Part shown: piece after piece, positions 7,491 through 14,452 of the stretch
Position numbering within the stretch: the first letter of the stretch is position 1
Layout: every line of letters starts with the position of its first letter
Assembly (NCBI GenBank): GCA_964243985.1
Contig: CAXTHJ010000061.1
Span: 1 to 17,523, forward strand
DNA length: 17,523 bases
Reading direction: 5' to 3'
Source of the DNA: CAIOYC01 sp964243985
GTDB taxonomy: Bacteria > Pseudomonadota > Alphaproteobacteria > Caulobacterales > Caulobacteraceae
The notes under the pieces: generated by a model
What the model was told of the DNA's origin: nothing
The model's input: only the letters and a program-made list of their open reading frames with translations
The model's database searches: none
Position numbers and translations under genes: made by a program

Positions 7491-8057
7491 ATGCGCCATC
7501 ATCTCGTTCTGACGACCGCTCTCGCCGCCCTGGGATTTGCGGCTGTCGCTTCGGCCCAGCCGCCCATGCAGACGTCTCCCGGCAGCTATGTGACCGTGGC
7601 CATCGGCCCAACCCTGCAGCTGAAGGCCAACGACTATGGCGAGCGGGAGCTGCAGGACATCAGCAAGGACCTGCATGACGAGGTGCAGGGCGCCATCGCC
7701 CATTCTCATACCGCCCGCCCGGTCCGGGTAGACCTGGTAATCGAAGACGCCGTCCCCAATCGGCCGACGTTCGAGCAGCTGGGCCGCACTGTCGGTCTCT
7801 CCTTCCGCAGCGTCGGCATCGGCGGCGCGCGCATTTCCGGCGCCGTCACCTACGCGGACGGCGCTCAGCGCCCGATCCGAGAACAGTATTTCGAGACCGA
7901 GATTCGCGAAGAGCGCGGCGCTGACACTTGGTATGACGCGGGTCGCGCCTTCCAGCAGGTGGCTGAAGACATCCGTAGTGGTAAGCTCCCCGCCGCCTAC
8001 AGCGGCCCTGGACCGAGCGGCTCAGGCCACTTCGGCTATCCTTACACCAACCAATAG
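7491..8057 (+). CDS. Small exported protein of unknown function
   Basis: Not recognised. The 188-residue product starts at an ATG with GGAG at 7481-7484. It has a clean signal peptide (MRHH, then a hydrophobic core, ending ASA before QPP near residue 22), so it should be periplasmic. The mature part has no cysteines. It contains a beta-rich block, VRVDLVIEDAVPNRPTFEQ (78-96), a glycine-rich GLSFRSVGIGGARISGAVTYADG (102-124), and a tail rich in Gly, Pro and Ser. An alternating strand pattern and a helix near 150-162 (AGRAFQQVAEDIR) suggest a small folded alpha/beta domain. It lies 31 bp after ygfZ and 36 bp before tag on the same strand. No function is implied by the neighbours. Confidence 0.87.
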   Translation: MRHHLVLTTALAALGFAAVASAQPPMQTSPGSYVTVAIGPTLQLKANDYGERELQDISKDLHDEVQGAIAHSHTARPVRVDLVIEDAVPNRPTFEQLGRTVGLSFRSVGIGGARISGAVTYADGAQRPIREQYFETEIREERGADTWYDAGRAFQQVAEDIRSGKLPAAYSGPGPSGSGHFGYPYTNQ

Positions 8058-8070
8058 CTGGCGATCCGCC

Positions 8071-8091
8071 GCGCAGGCCCTTAGCCTGCGC
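8071..8091 (+). promoter_or_regulatory. Perfect hairpin abutting the tag start codon
   Basis: GCGCAGGC and GCCTGCGC form an 8-bp perfect stem around the loop CCTTA, ending two bases before the ATG at 8094. There is no T-run, so it is not a standard terminator. It occupies the position where a ribosome binding site would be expected. Confidence 0.5.
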
Positions 8092-8093
8092 TC

Positions 8094-8687
8094 ATGACCC
8101 TCGACCTCTCCAAACCCCGTTGTCAGTGGCCGGGGCAAGACCCGCTTTATGTCACCTATCATGATGAGGAATGGGGTGTGCCGGAGCATGACAGCAAGGC
8201 GCTCTGGGCAAAGCTTGTGCTGGACGGCTTTCAGGCCGGTCTCGCCTGGATCACCATCCTGCGTAAGCGGGAGGCGTTTCGCACGGCATTAAAGGGCTTA
8301 GATCCGGAGGTGGTGGCGAAGTTCACCGATGCCGATGTGGAGCGTTTGCTTGCTGATCCCGGCATCGTCCGCTCGCGCTCCAAGATCCTAGCCACCATCG
8401 GCAACGCTAAAGGCTATCTGGCCATGCAGGATGACGGCGAAGACTTCTCCGCCTTCATCTGGAGCTTCGTCGGGGGCGCGCCGATCCAGAACCAACGCGC
8501 CGATTGGAAGAGCACGCCCGCGGCGACGCCGGAATCAAAGGCTTTGTCCGAGGCGTTGAAGCAGCGCGGGTTCAAATTCGTCGGCCCGGTGATCGTCTAC
8601 GCCTTCATGCAGGCGGTGGGGATGGTGAATGACCACGCTCACACCTGCTTTCGCTTTCAGGCGTTGGGCGGTAGATTCAGGGCGTGA
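8094..8687 (+). CDS. tag: DNA-3-methyladenine glycosylase I
   Basis: A 197-residue base-excision repair enzyme that removes 3-methyladenine from alkylated DNA. It aligns over its whole length with the E. coli Tag sequence as I recall it: RCQWPGQDPLYVTYHDEEWGVP, GFQAGLAWITILRKRE, RSRSKILATIGNAKGYL, GFKFVGPVIVYAFMQAVGMVNDH. The zinc site is intact: C10, H23, H181 and C185 match E. coli C4, H17, H175 and C179, with the last two at the same spacing. The residue matching the base-contacting E38 is Asp (D44 in LVLDGFQAG), a conservative change. The start has no visible ribosome binding site because a hairpin fills the space. The stop overlaps the rnhB start (GTGA). Confidence 0.95.
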   Translation: MTLDLSKPRCQWPGQDPLYVTYHDEEWGVPEHDSKALWAKLVLDGFQAGLAWITILRKREAFRTALKGLDPEVVAKFTDADVERLLADPGIVRSRSKILATIGNAKGYLAMQDDGEDFSAFIWSFVGGAPIQNQRADWKSTPAATPESKALSEALKQRGFKFVGPVIVYAFMQAVGMVNDHAHTCFRFQALGGRFRA

Positions 8688-9388
8688 GCCCGCGAATCGC
8701 CCGTTCGACGTCCAAGCCATCGGCCAAGGCGGCTGCGCCGACACCGGCGACCGGCCCGACCTTCAAGATGGAAAAGCTCTATCCCGGCCACGTCTGCGGC
8801 GTGGACGAGGCGGGGCGTGGTCCTTGGGCGGGCCCGGTCTGTGCGGCGGCGGTGATCCTCAATCCCAGGCGCATCCCCAAGGGCGTGAACGACTCCAAGA
8901 AATTGACCGCCGCCGCCCGCGAGGCGCTGGAGATCGAAATCAAGGTCGCCGCTGTGGCCTGGGGCGTCGCTTTCGCCAGCGTGGAGGAGATCGGCGAGTT
9001 GAATATCCTTCACGCCACCGGCCTCGCCATGTGCCGCGCGGTGGAAGCCCTGCACGTCTCACCAATCATCGCCCTGGTGGATGGCAACTACCGCTTCAAG
9101 CTGCCCTGCGACGTCCGCACCGTGGTGCAGGGGGACGGTCAGTGCCTTTCCATCGCCGCCGCCTCGATCCTGGCCAAGGTCGCGCGGGACCGACTGATGC
9201 GGCAGCTGGACACCCAATACCCCGGCTATCATTTCGCCGCCCACAAGGGATACGGCGCGCCCAAGCACATCGAGGCGCTGAAGGCCCTAGGGCCATCGCC
9301 GATCCATCGGCAGGGGTGGGCGCCGATCAAGCTGGCGCTGGCCGGGAAACTGGCGCTGATCGAGCAGATGGCCGATATGGGGGCGTGA
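8684..9388 (+). CDS. rnhB: Ribonuclease HII
   Basis: RNase HII cleaves RNA in RNA:DNA hybrids and single ribonucleotides embedded in DNA. Catalytic residues are all visible: D41 and E42 in GVDEAGRGPWAGP, D133 in VDGN and D151 in QGDGQ, followed by SIAAASILAKVARD and the substrate-side GYHFAAHKGYGAPKH. From the GTG at 8684 the protein is 234 residues with an Ala/Pro/Lys-rich N-terminal tail of about 28 residues. An ATG at 8768 would give the ordinary ~206-residue core. I report the GTG because it overlaps the tag stop as GTGA, the same arrangement used at the next junction. The tail may help nucleic-acid contact, but that is inference. Confidence 0.94.
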   Translation: MSPRIARSTSKPSAKAAAPTPATGPTFKMEKLYPGHVCGVDEAGRGPWAGPVCAAAVILNPRRIPKGVNDSKKLTAAAREALEIEIKVAAVAWGVAFASVEEIGELNILHATGLAMCRAVEALHVSPIIALVDGNYRFKLPCDVRTVVQGDGQCLSIAAASILAKVARDRLMRQLDTQYPGYHFAAHKGYGAPKHIEALKALGPSPIHRQGWAPIKLALAGKLALIEQMADMGA

Positions 9389-11214
9389 GCCCCGCCGAAC
9401 CGGACAGTCCTAAAAACCGCTTCGGCGAGGGATTGACCATCCGCCTGCCAAGGCCGCACCAGGCGCGAGGCCTCGCCGCTCAGGTTCGCGCCTCGGTCCG
9501 CTCCTCCGAACTCCTCCTGGTCTTCATCGCCGCCTTGGTGGGCTGCGGCGCCGGCGCAGCGGTGACCCTGATCAGTCAGGCGGCGCAGTTGGCCCATGTC
9601 TTCTTCTACCGCATCGCGCTGGATCAGCGCCTCAGCGCCGTGGACCACGTCACCCCCTGGACGGCGCTGACCACGCCGGTGATCGGCGGCCTCGCTATCG
9701 GCCTGATGGAGCTTTGGCGGCGGCGCAGCAACGCCCGCGTGGCGGTGGACCCGGTGGAGGCCAACGCCCTTCGCGGGGGCCGCATGTCCCTGCGCGACAG
9801 CCTGATGGTGAGCCTGCAGACGCTGATCTCCAACGGCTGCGGCGCCTCGGTGGGGCTGGAGGCTGGCTACACACAGATCGGGTCGGGGTTAGCCTCGCGC
9901 CTGGGCATCCTGCTGCGGCTCAGAAGAAATGATTTGCGCATCATGGTCGGGTGCGGCGCGGCCGGAGCGATCGCGGCGGCGTTCGGCGCGCCGCTTACCG
10001 GCGCCTTTTACGCCTTCGAGCTTATCGTCGGCGTCTATTCGGTTGCCAATGTGGCCTCCATCACGGCGGCCGCCGTCTGTGCGGTGCTGACCGCCACGGC
10101 CCTCGGCGGCGCACCCTACGCCCTGCACGTGGTCCCGGTGCTGGCAGTGGAACCCCTGCATTACATTCCGCTGATGGGGATAGGCCTTGTGGCGGCGGCC
10201 CTTGGCGTCGGCGTCATGCGCGCCACAGACCTGATTGACCGGGGCTTTCGGGCGACGCCCCTGCCCGCCTGGGCGCGGCCGGCGGTGGGCGGCCTTTTGG
10301 TGGGCGGTCTCGCCCTGATCACGCCCCAGGTGCTGGCGGCCGGGCATGGCGCGATGAAGCTGGACCTGCCCCTGGAAATGACCATGAAGGCCCTGGCCTT
10401 CCTGATCGCCATTAAGCTGTTGGCGGCGTTGATTTCCCTGGGATCGGGCTTTCGGGGCGGGCTCTTCTTCGCCTCTCTCTTCGTGGGCTCACTCCTCGGC
10501 AAGCTCGGCGGCGTAGCCTGTCACCACGCCCTGCGCGGCTGGAACATCGACCCTACGGCTTGCGTCCTCACCGGCATGGGCGTCTTCGCCGTGGCGGTGG
10601 TGGGTGGGCCGCTCACCATGTCCTTCCTAGTGCTGGAGACCACCGGCGATTTCGGCGTCACCGCGCCGGTGCTGGCCGCCTGCGTGCTCACCAGCCTCGT
10701 GGTGCGCGAGACCTTCGGCTACTCCTTCTCCACCTGGCGGCTGCATCTTAGGGGCGAGACCATCAGGAGCGCCGCCGATATCGGCTGGGTGCGCTCCCTC
10801 ACCGTGGGCAAACTCATGCGACGCGATCCGCGCACCATTCCAGACAGCGCCACGGTGGCCGAGTTTCGCCGCCGCTATCCTCTGGGCTCGACCACGACGG
10901 TGGTCCTTTTGGACGATCAGGAGCGCTACGCCGGGCTCGTCGCAACCGCCGAACTCTTCAACGCCAAGCTTGACGAGAAGGCGGCCGAGACACCAGTCGC
11001 CGGATTGGTCCACGCCCGCGACGTCGCCCTCCTGCCCGACTGGAACGCCAAACAAGCCATCGCCGCCTTCGATCGCGCCGAGGCCGAAACCCTGGCCGTG
11101 ATCGAGAACGAGGCTGCAGGCAAGGTGATCGGCCTCCTTACCGAACGCTTCGTGACCCGCCGGTATGCGGAGGAGCTGGACAAGGCCAATCGCGGAGTGA
11201 TGGGGGATGAATGA
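9385..11214 (+). CDS. ClC-family chloride channel/transporter with C-terminal CBS region
   Basis: A 609-residue integral inner-membrane protein. Many hydrophobic segments between residues 43 and 450 form the ClC fold, and residues 470-595 resemble a CBS-domain pair (TVGKLMRRDPRTIPDSATVAEF; VIGLLTERFVTRRYAEE). The gating glutamate is kept in GLEAGYTQ (E159), matching E148 in the E. coli protein's GREGP motif. The third motif is recognisable as GGLFFASLF, and a tyrosine, Y446, may match Y445. The first motif, GSGIP, is replaced by sequence around VDPVEANAL. The position matching the internal proton glutamate E203 appears to be Leu213 (FELIVG). These changes could favour channel over H+-coupled exchange, but this rests on manual alignment. 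The GTG start overlaps the rnhB stop by 4 bp. Longer readings back to 8629 would cross rnhB and are rejected. Confidence 0.9.
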   Translation: MSPAEPDSPKNRFGEGLTIRLPRPHQARGLAAQVRASVRSSELLLVFIAALVGCGAGAAVTLISQAAQLAHVFFYRIALDQRLSAVDHVTPWTALTTPVIGGLAIGLMELWRRRSNARVAVDPVEANALRGGRMSLRDSLMVSLQTLISNGCGASVGLEAGYTQIGSGLASRLGILLRLRRNDLRIMVGCGAAGAIAAAFGAPLTGAFYAFELIVGVYSVANVASITAAAVCAVLTATALGGAPYALHVVPVLAVEPLHYIPLMGIGLVAAALGVGVMRATDLIDRGFRATPLPAWARPAVGGLLVGGLALITPQVLAAGHGAMKLDLPLEMTMKALAFLIAIKLLAALISLGSGFRGGLFFASLFVGSLLGKLGGVACHHALRGWNIDPTACVLTGMGVFAVAVVGGPLTMSFLVLETTGDFGVTAPVLAACVLTSLVVRETFGYSFSTWRLHLRGETIRSAADIGWVRSLTVGKLMRRDPRTIPDSATVAEFRRRYPLGSTTTVVLLDDQERYAGLVATAELFNAKLDEKAAETPVAGLVHARDVALLPDWNAKQAIAAFDRAEAETLAVIENEAAGKVIGLLTERFVTRRYAEELDKANRGVMGDE

Positions 11215-11224
11215 CTCGTCCAAG

Positions 11225-11314
11225 TCTCGGACGACCGAAGGTTGATCCGAGAACCCAGCAGCCGATAGCGTTCCGCTTGCTGGGTCCTCGGGCTCGGCTC
11301 CGCTGCCCCGAGGA
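11225..11314. repeat. REP-like palindromic repeat, copy B
   Basis: Three successive perfect hairpins lie between the ClC stop and the ccrM control region: TCTCGGA/TCCGAGA (11225-11231 with 11246-11252), ACCCAGCA/TGCTGGGT (11253-11260 with 11278-11285) and TCCTCGGG/CCCGAGGA (11285-11292 with 11307-11314). The segment at 11271-11288 matches copy A in 17 of 18 bases, and GAGGATGA occurs again in copy C. No T-run follows, so terminator function is unproven. Confidence 0.65.
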
Positions 11315-11344
11315 TGACTAGCTTTTAGAGATCCTCCGACCAAC

Positions 11345-11372
11345 ATGGTTAACCTAACCCCCCCTTAACCAT
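11345..11372 (+). promoter_or_regulatory. Candidate CtrA binding region of ccrM
   Basis: Two exact TTAACCAT half-sites lie in inverted orientation, minus strand at 11345-11352 and plus strand at 11365-11372. CTAA-N7-TTAA (11354-11368) is one base from the full TTAA-N7-TTAA CtrA box. The region lies 36-63 bases upstream of the ccrM ATG. CtrA activation of ccrM is established in Caulobacter crescentus; binding here is inferred. A single GANTC site (GACTC, 11213-11217) lies further upstream at the end of the ClC gene. Confidence 0.65.
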
Positions 11373-11407
11373 CCACCGCCAAGCCTTCTCCTCGGACGGA
11401 GGGGCAC

Positions 11408-12484
11408 ATGGTCATCGAGACGGACAGGATCATCATCGGTGACTGCATCGAGGCGCTGAACGCGCTTCCGGAAAAGTCCGTGGACCTGGTGTTCGCCGAT
11501 CCGCCCTACAACCTGCAGCTCGGCGGCGACCTGCACCGGCCGGACAACTCCAAGGTCGACGCGGTCGACGACGATTGGGACCGGTTCGCTTCGTTCGAAG
11601 ACTACGACCGCTTCACCCGCGCCTGGCTAACCGCCTGCCGCCGCGTCCTGAAGGACGACGGCGCGCTCTGGGTGATCGGCAGCTATCACAACGTGTTTCG
11701 CGTGGGATCGGCCTTGCAGGACCTGGGCTTCTGGCTCCTGAACGACGTGGTGTGGCGCAAATCCAATCCCATGCCGAACTTCAAGGGCACGCGCTTCGCC
11801 AACGCTCACGAGACCCTGATCTGGGCCGCCAAGTCGCGGGGCCAGAAGCGCTACACCTTCAACTACGACGCCCTGAAGGTGGCCAACGATGATCTGCAGA
11901 TGCGCTCGGACTGGACGCTGCCGCTCTGCACCGGCGAGGAAAGGCTGAAGGGCGACGACGGCCATAAGGCGCATCCGACTCAGAAACCGGAAGCCTTGTT
12001 GCACCGCGTGTTGCTCGCTTCCACTAAACCCGGCGACATCGTGCTCGATCCCTTCTTCGGCACCGGCACCACGGGGGCTGCGGCCAAACGACTCGGCCGC
12101 CATTACATCGGCATCGAGCGGGACGAGACCTACGCCCGTCTGGCCGAAGCCCGCATACAGGCGGTGATCCCGACCGACGTGGCGCTGCTGGACGTACAAG
12201 GCTCCAAGAAATCCGAACCACGCATCCCCTTCGGCACGATCATCGAAGCGGGCCTGCTACGTCCCGGCGACCGGCTCTATTGCCCCAAGGGCAAGCGCGA
12301 AGCCCGCGTGCGGGCTGACGGGAGCCTCGTGGCGGGCGATCTCTCCGGCTCGATCCACAAGCTCGGCGCGCTTATGGACCAAGCCCCCGCCTGCAACGGC
12401 TGGACCTTCTGGCACATGAAGACCGACCGGGGGTTGGCGTCGATCGATACGCTGCGGGTCAAGGTGCGGGCGGGGATGGCGTAG
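11408..12484 (+). CDS. ccrM: Cell-cycle regulated GANTC adenine-N6 DNA methyltransferase
   Basis: CcrM methylates the adenine of GANTC late in the cell cycle, resetting full methylation after replication. The 358-residue product equals the length of the Caulobacter enzyme as I recall it. The beta-class order is visible: catalytic motif IV DPPY at 31-34 (FADPPYNLQL), then the recognition region including WRKSNPMPNFKGTRFANAHE, HPTQKPEALLHR, and the S-adenosylmethionine motif LDPFFGTGTTG at 213-223. A C-terminal domain (about 272-358, ending GWTFWHMKTDRG and LRVKVR) is the RAMA-like region needed for DNA recognition in this family. GGAGGGG at 11398-11404 precedes the ATG. Two TTAACCAT sites upstream suggest CtrA control. 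Both sides of the gene carry REP-like repeats. Confidence 0.97.
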   Translation: MVIETDRIIIGDCIEALNALPEKSVDLVFADPPYNLQLGGDLHRPDNSKVDAVDDDWDRFASFEDYDRFTRAWLTACRRVLKDDGALWVIGSYHNVFRVGSALQDLGFWLLNDVVWRKSNPMPNFKGTRFANAHETLIWAAKSRGQKRYTFNYDALKVANDDLQMRSDWTLPLCTGEERLKGDDGHKAHPTQKPEALLHRVLLASTKPGDIVLDPFFGTGTTGAAAKRLGRHYIGIERDETYARLAEARIQAVIPTDVALLDVQGSKKSEPRIPFGTIIEAGLLRPGDRLYCPKGKREARVRADGSLVAGDLSGSIHKLGALMDQAPACNGWTFWHMKTDRGLASIDTLRVKVRAGMA

Positions 12485-12512
12485 GCTGCGTCTTACTGCC
12501 GAGCCTCTTTAA

Positions 12513-12642
12513 CTGTCATCCCGGCCGAACCCCCCGGGTCAAAGCGAACCTTCGCTCGAGGATGAACTTCGGAGCACCGGGACCTAGATCACCAAGCGTT
12601 TCTGGGTCCCGGATAAGCCCTGCGGACTTTCCGGGATGACAG
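12513..12642. repeat. REP-like palindromic repeat, copy C, with 12-bp inverted ends
   Basis: A 130-bp element is bounded by perfect 12-bp inverted repeats, CTGTCATCCCGG (12513-12524) and CCGGGATGACAG (12631-12642). Inside are AGCGAA/TTCGCT (12543-12548 with 12551-12556) and CCGGGACCTAGA/TCTGGGTCCCGG (12577-12588 with 12601-12612, 11 of 12 paired). It fills the gap between the convergent ccrM and msrA genes. It is too short to encode a transposase and shows none. Parts match copies A and B. Confidence 0.75.
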
Positions 12643-12662
12643 GTGTGACAGCAGCCTCCCTC

Positions 12663-13265
12663 TCAGCCCCAAACCGCCTTCAGCCGCGCATCCCGGCCGC
12701 AGCCTTCGCGATAAGCGTTGTAGTGGCCGGCGTTCCGTTCGGCGAAGTTGCGGTGGTACTCTTCGGCCGGCCAGAAGGCCTTCAGCGGCAGGATCGGCAC
12801 GATGATCGCGCCGTGCTTCAGCTGCTTCTGCGCCTCGATCTTCGACTGTTCGGCAGTCTTCCGCTGCGCCTCGTTGGCGACGAAGATGGCGGGGCGATAG
12901 GACGGTCCCCGGTCGCAGAACTGCCCGCCGCCGTCTGTAGGATCCACCAGCTTCCAGTATTTGTAGAGCAGAAAGCCGTAGTCGATCTTGGAAGGATCGA
13001 ACGTCACCTTCACCGATTCGTAGTGGCCGCTGGTCTCCGATGTCACATCATCATAGGTCGGATGATCCACGTGGCCGCCGGTGTAACCGCTCTCCACGGC
13101 GACGACGCCGGGGATGCCCTTCATGTCATGCTCCATGCACCAGAAGCACCCGCCCGAGAATACAGCAGTCTCCAGCGCGGGTTTCAGTGGCGGCGCGGCG
13201 TTGGCGACCGGCGCCGTCGCGACCATCAGGAAACCGGCGAGGAGTAAGGCGAGGTATTTGATCAT
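12663..13265 (-). CDS. msrA: Peptide-methionine (S)-S-oxide reductase, exported form
   Basis: MsrA reduces the S-epimer of methionine sulfoxide in damaged proteins. The 200-residue product carries the catalytic motif GGCFWCMEHD with nucleophile C40, then IPGVVAVESGYTGGHVDHPTYDDV, TSGHYESVKVTFDP and YWKLVDPTDGGGQFCDRGPSYRPAIF. Further cysteines are C43, C117 and C189, and C189 in the C-terminal GCG may be a resolving residue. The N-terminus MIKYLALLLAGFLMVATAPVANA is a signal peptide, so this copy should act in the periplasm; many MsrA proteins are cytoplasmic. It lies 70 bp downstream of mutY on the same strand, probably in one transcript, and converges on ccrM across the REP-like repeat. Confidence 0.95.
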   Translation of the reverse strand: MIKYLALLLAGFLMVATAPVANAAPPLKPALETAVFSGGCFWCMEHDMKGIPGVVAVESGYTGGHVDHPTYDDVTSETSGHYESVKVTFDPSKIDYGFLLYKYWKLVDPTDGGGQFCDRGPSYRPAIFVANEAQRKTAEQSKIEAQKQLKHGAIIVPILPLKAFWPAEEYHRNFAERNAGHYNAYREGCGRDARLKAVWG

Positions 13266-13335
13266 GAGGCGGTCTTATCGCCGAAGCATGGCTCTTTTAC
13301 GGTTGAAGCTATACGCAGGACGCGCGCCTCGGAGG

Positions 13336-14403
13336 TTACAGCAAGCCGTTGATCGCCGCCCGTAGCGCCTTCAGGAACACGCTCGGCAGGCCGCCGAGCC
13401 GGTCCAGCGGCGTCCATATCGCGCCCTCCAGTTCGTTGGCGCTATCCGCCCGCAGCACCCTCAGGGTGAGGGCGAAGTGGGTGAAGACGTGTTCGATCTC
13501 TCCGGCCGAGCGCCAGTCGGCACTTGTGGGGGCGGCCTTACGGACCTCGATTTCAGACAGCGCGGCGGAGCCCCAGGCGCTGGTGGGCAGGGCCAACATT
13601 CCGCCGAGCAAGCCTTGAGGCGGGCGGCGCACCAGCGCCACCTCATCCCCCCGCGTCAGCACATAGGCGACGCCATAGCGCCGGGGCCGTTCCGCCTTCT
13701 TCGTCTTGCGCGGAAAGCTCGCCGGATCGCCCCGCGCGAACGCCAGGCAAAACGAAGAGACCGGGCAGCGGTCGCACAGCGGGGTCTTGGGCATGCAGAC
13801 CGTCGCGCCGAGGTCCATCAGCGCCTGCGCCCAATCGCCCGGCCGGTTCGCTCCCACCAGCGTCCCAGCCAGCCGTTTCAGCTCAGGCTTGGCGTCCGGC
13901 AGCGGGGTTTCGAAGGCGTAGAGGCGGCTCATCACCCGCTCCACATTGCCGTCCACCACATTGGCCGCCCGGTCGAAGGCAATGGCGGCAACCGCCGCCG
14001 CCGTATAGGCGCCGACGCCTGGCAGGACGCGCAGCCCCTCCTCCGTATCCGGAAAGACGCCGCCATGTTCCCCCGCCACTGCCCGCGCGCAGGCCAAAAG
14101 GTTGCGCGCGCGGGCGTAGTAACCGAGGCCGGCCCAGGCGCTCATCACCTCGCCATCCTCTTCCGCCGCGAGGTCCGTCACCGTCGGCCAGCGTGCGGTG
14201 AATTTTTGGAAGTAAGGTGCGGCGTGGGGCGTAGTGGTCTGCTGCAGCATGATCTCCGACAGCCAGACGCGGTAGGGATCGGGGATGAAGCCAGCGCGGC
14301 GATCCGCTGGCCCGATCCGCCACGGCAAGGGCCGCGCACCGGCATCGTACCAAGCGAGCAAGGCGCGGCGCAGATCGGCGTTCTGAGACGGGACGGCGGT
14401 CAT
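13336..14403 (-). CDS. mutY: A/G-specific adenine DNA glycosylase
   Basis: MutY removes adenine mispaired with 8-oxoguanine, preventing G:C to T:A changes. The 355-residue product shows PYRVWLSEIMLQQT with catalytic E50, the helix-hairpin-helix LPGVGAYTAAAVAAIAF (127-143), catalytic D151 in VVDGNVERV, and the 4Fe-4S ligands C203-x6-C210-x2-C213-x5-C219 with exact family spacing. The C-terminal NUDIX-like 8-oxoguanine recognition domain spans about 243-350 (GVAYVLTRGDEVALVRRP; GEIEHVFTHFALTLRV). I chose the ATG at 14403 (MTAVPSQNADLRRALLAWYD). The frame stays open to 14964, but that extension lies opposite the DUF721 gene and has no family resemblance. It is divergent from the DUF721 gene with a very short gap. 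Confidence 0.96.
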   Translation of the reverse strand: MTAVPSQNADLRRALLAWYDAGARPLPWRIGPADRRAGFIPDPYRVWLSEIMLQQTTTPHAAPYFQKFTARWPTVTDLAAEEDGEVMSAWAGLGYYARARNLLACARAVAGEHGGVFPDTEEGLRVLPGVGAYTAAAVAAIAFDRAANVVDGNVERVMSRLYAFETPLPDAKPELKRLAGTLVGANRPGDWAQALMDLGATVCMPKTPLCDRCPVSSFCLAFARGDPASFPRKTKKAERPRRYGVAYVLTRGDEVALVRRPPQGLLGGMLALPTSAWGSAALSEIEVRKAAPTSADWRSAGEIEHVFTHFALTLRVLRADSANELEGAIWTPLDRLGGLPSVFLKALRAAINGLL

Positions 14404-14452
14404 CGGAAACGGTATAGAGGAGGAATGCGCCGCCGGACGCGCTCTCGCCAAG

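Noticed and set aside
8629..9384. Extension of the ClC frame upstream through rnhB
   Set aside because: Translation of this stretch is Arg/Gly-rich shadow sequence of rnhB; a GTG start at 9385 overlapping the rnhB stop fits better.
12513..12642. Copy C considered as an insertion sequence or small RNA gene
   Set aside because: Too short for a transposase and without promoter or terminator signals; a REP-like repeat explains the palindromes and the shared segments.
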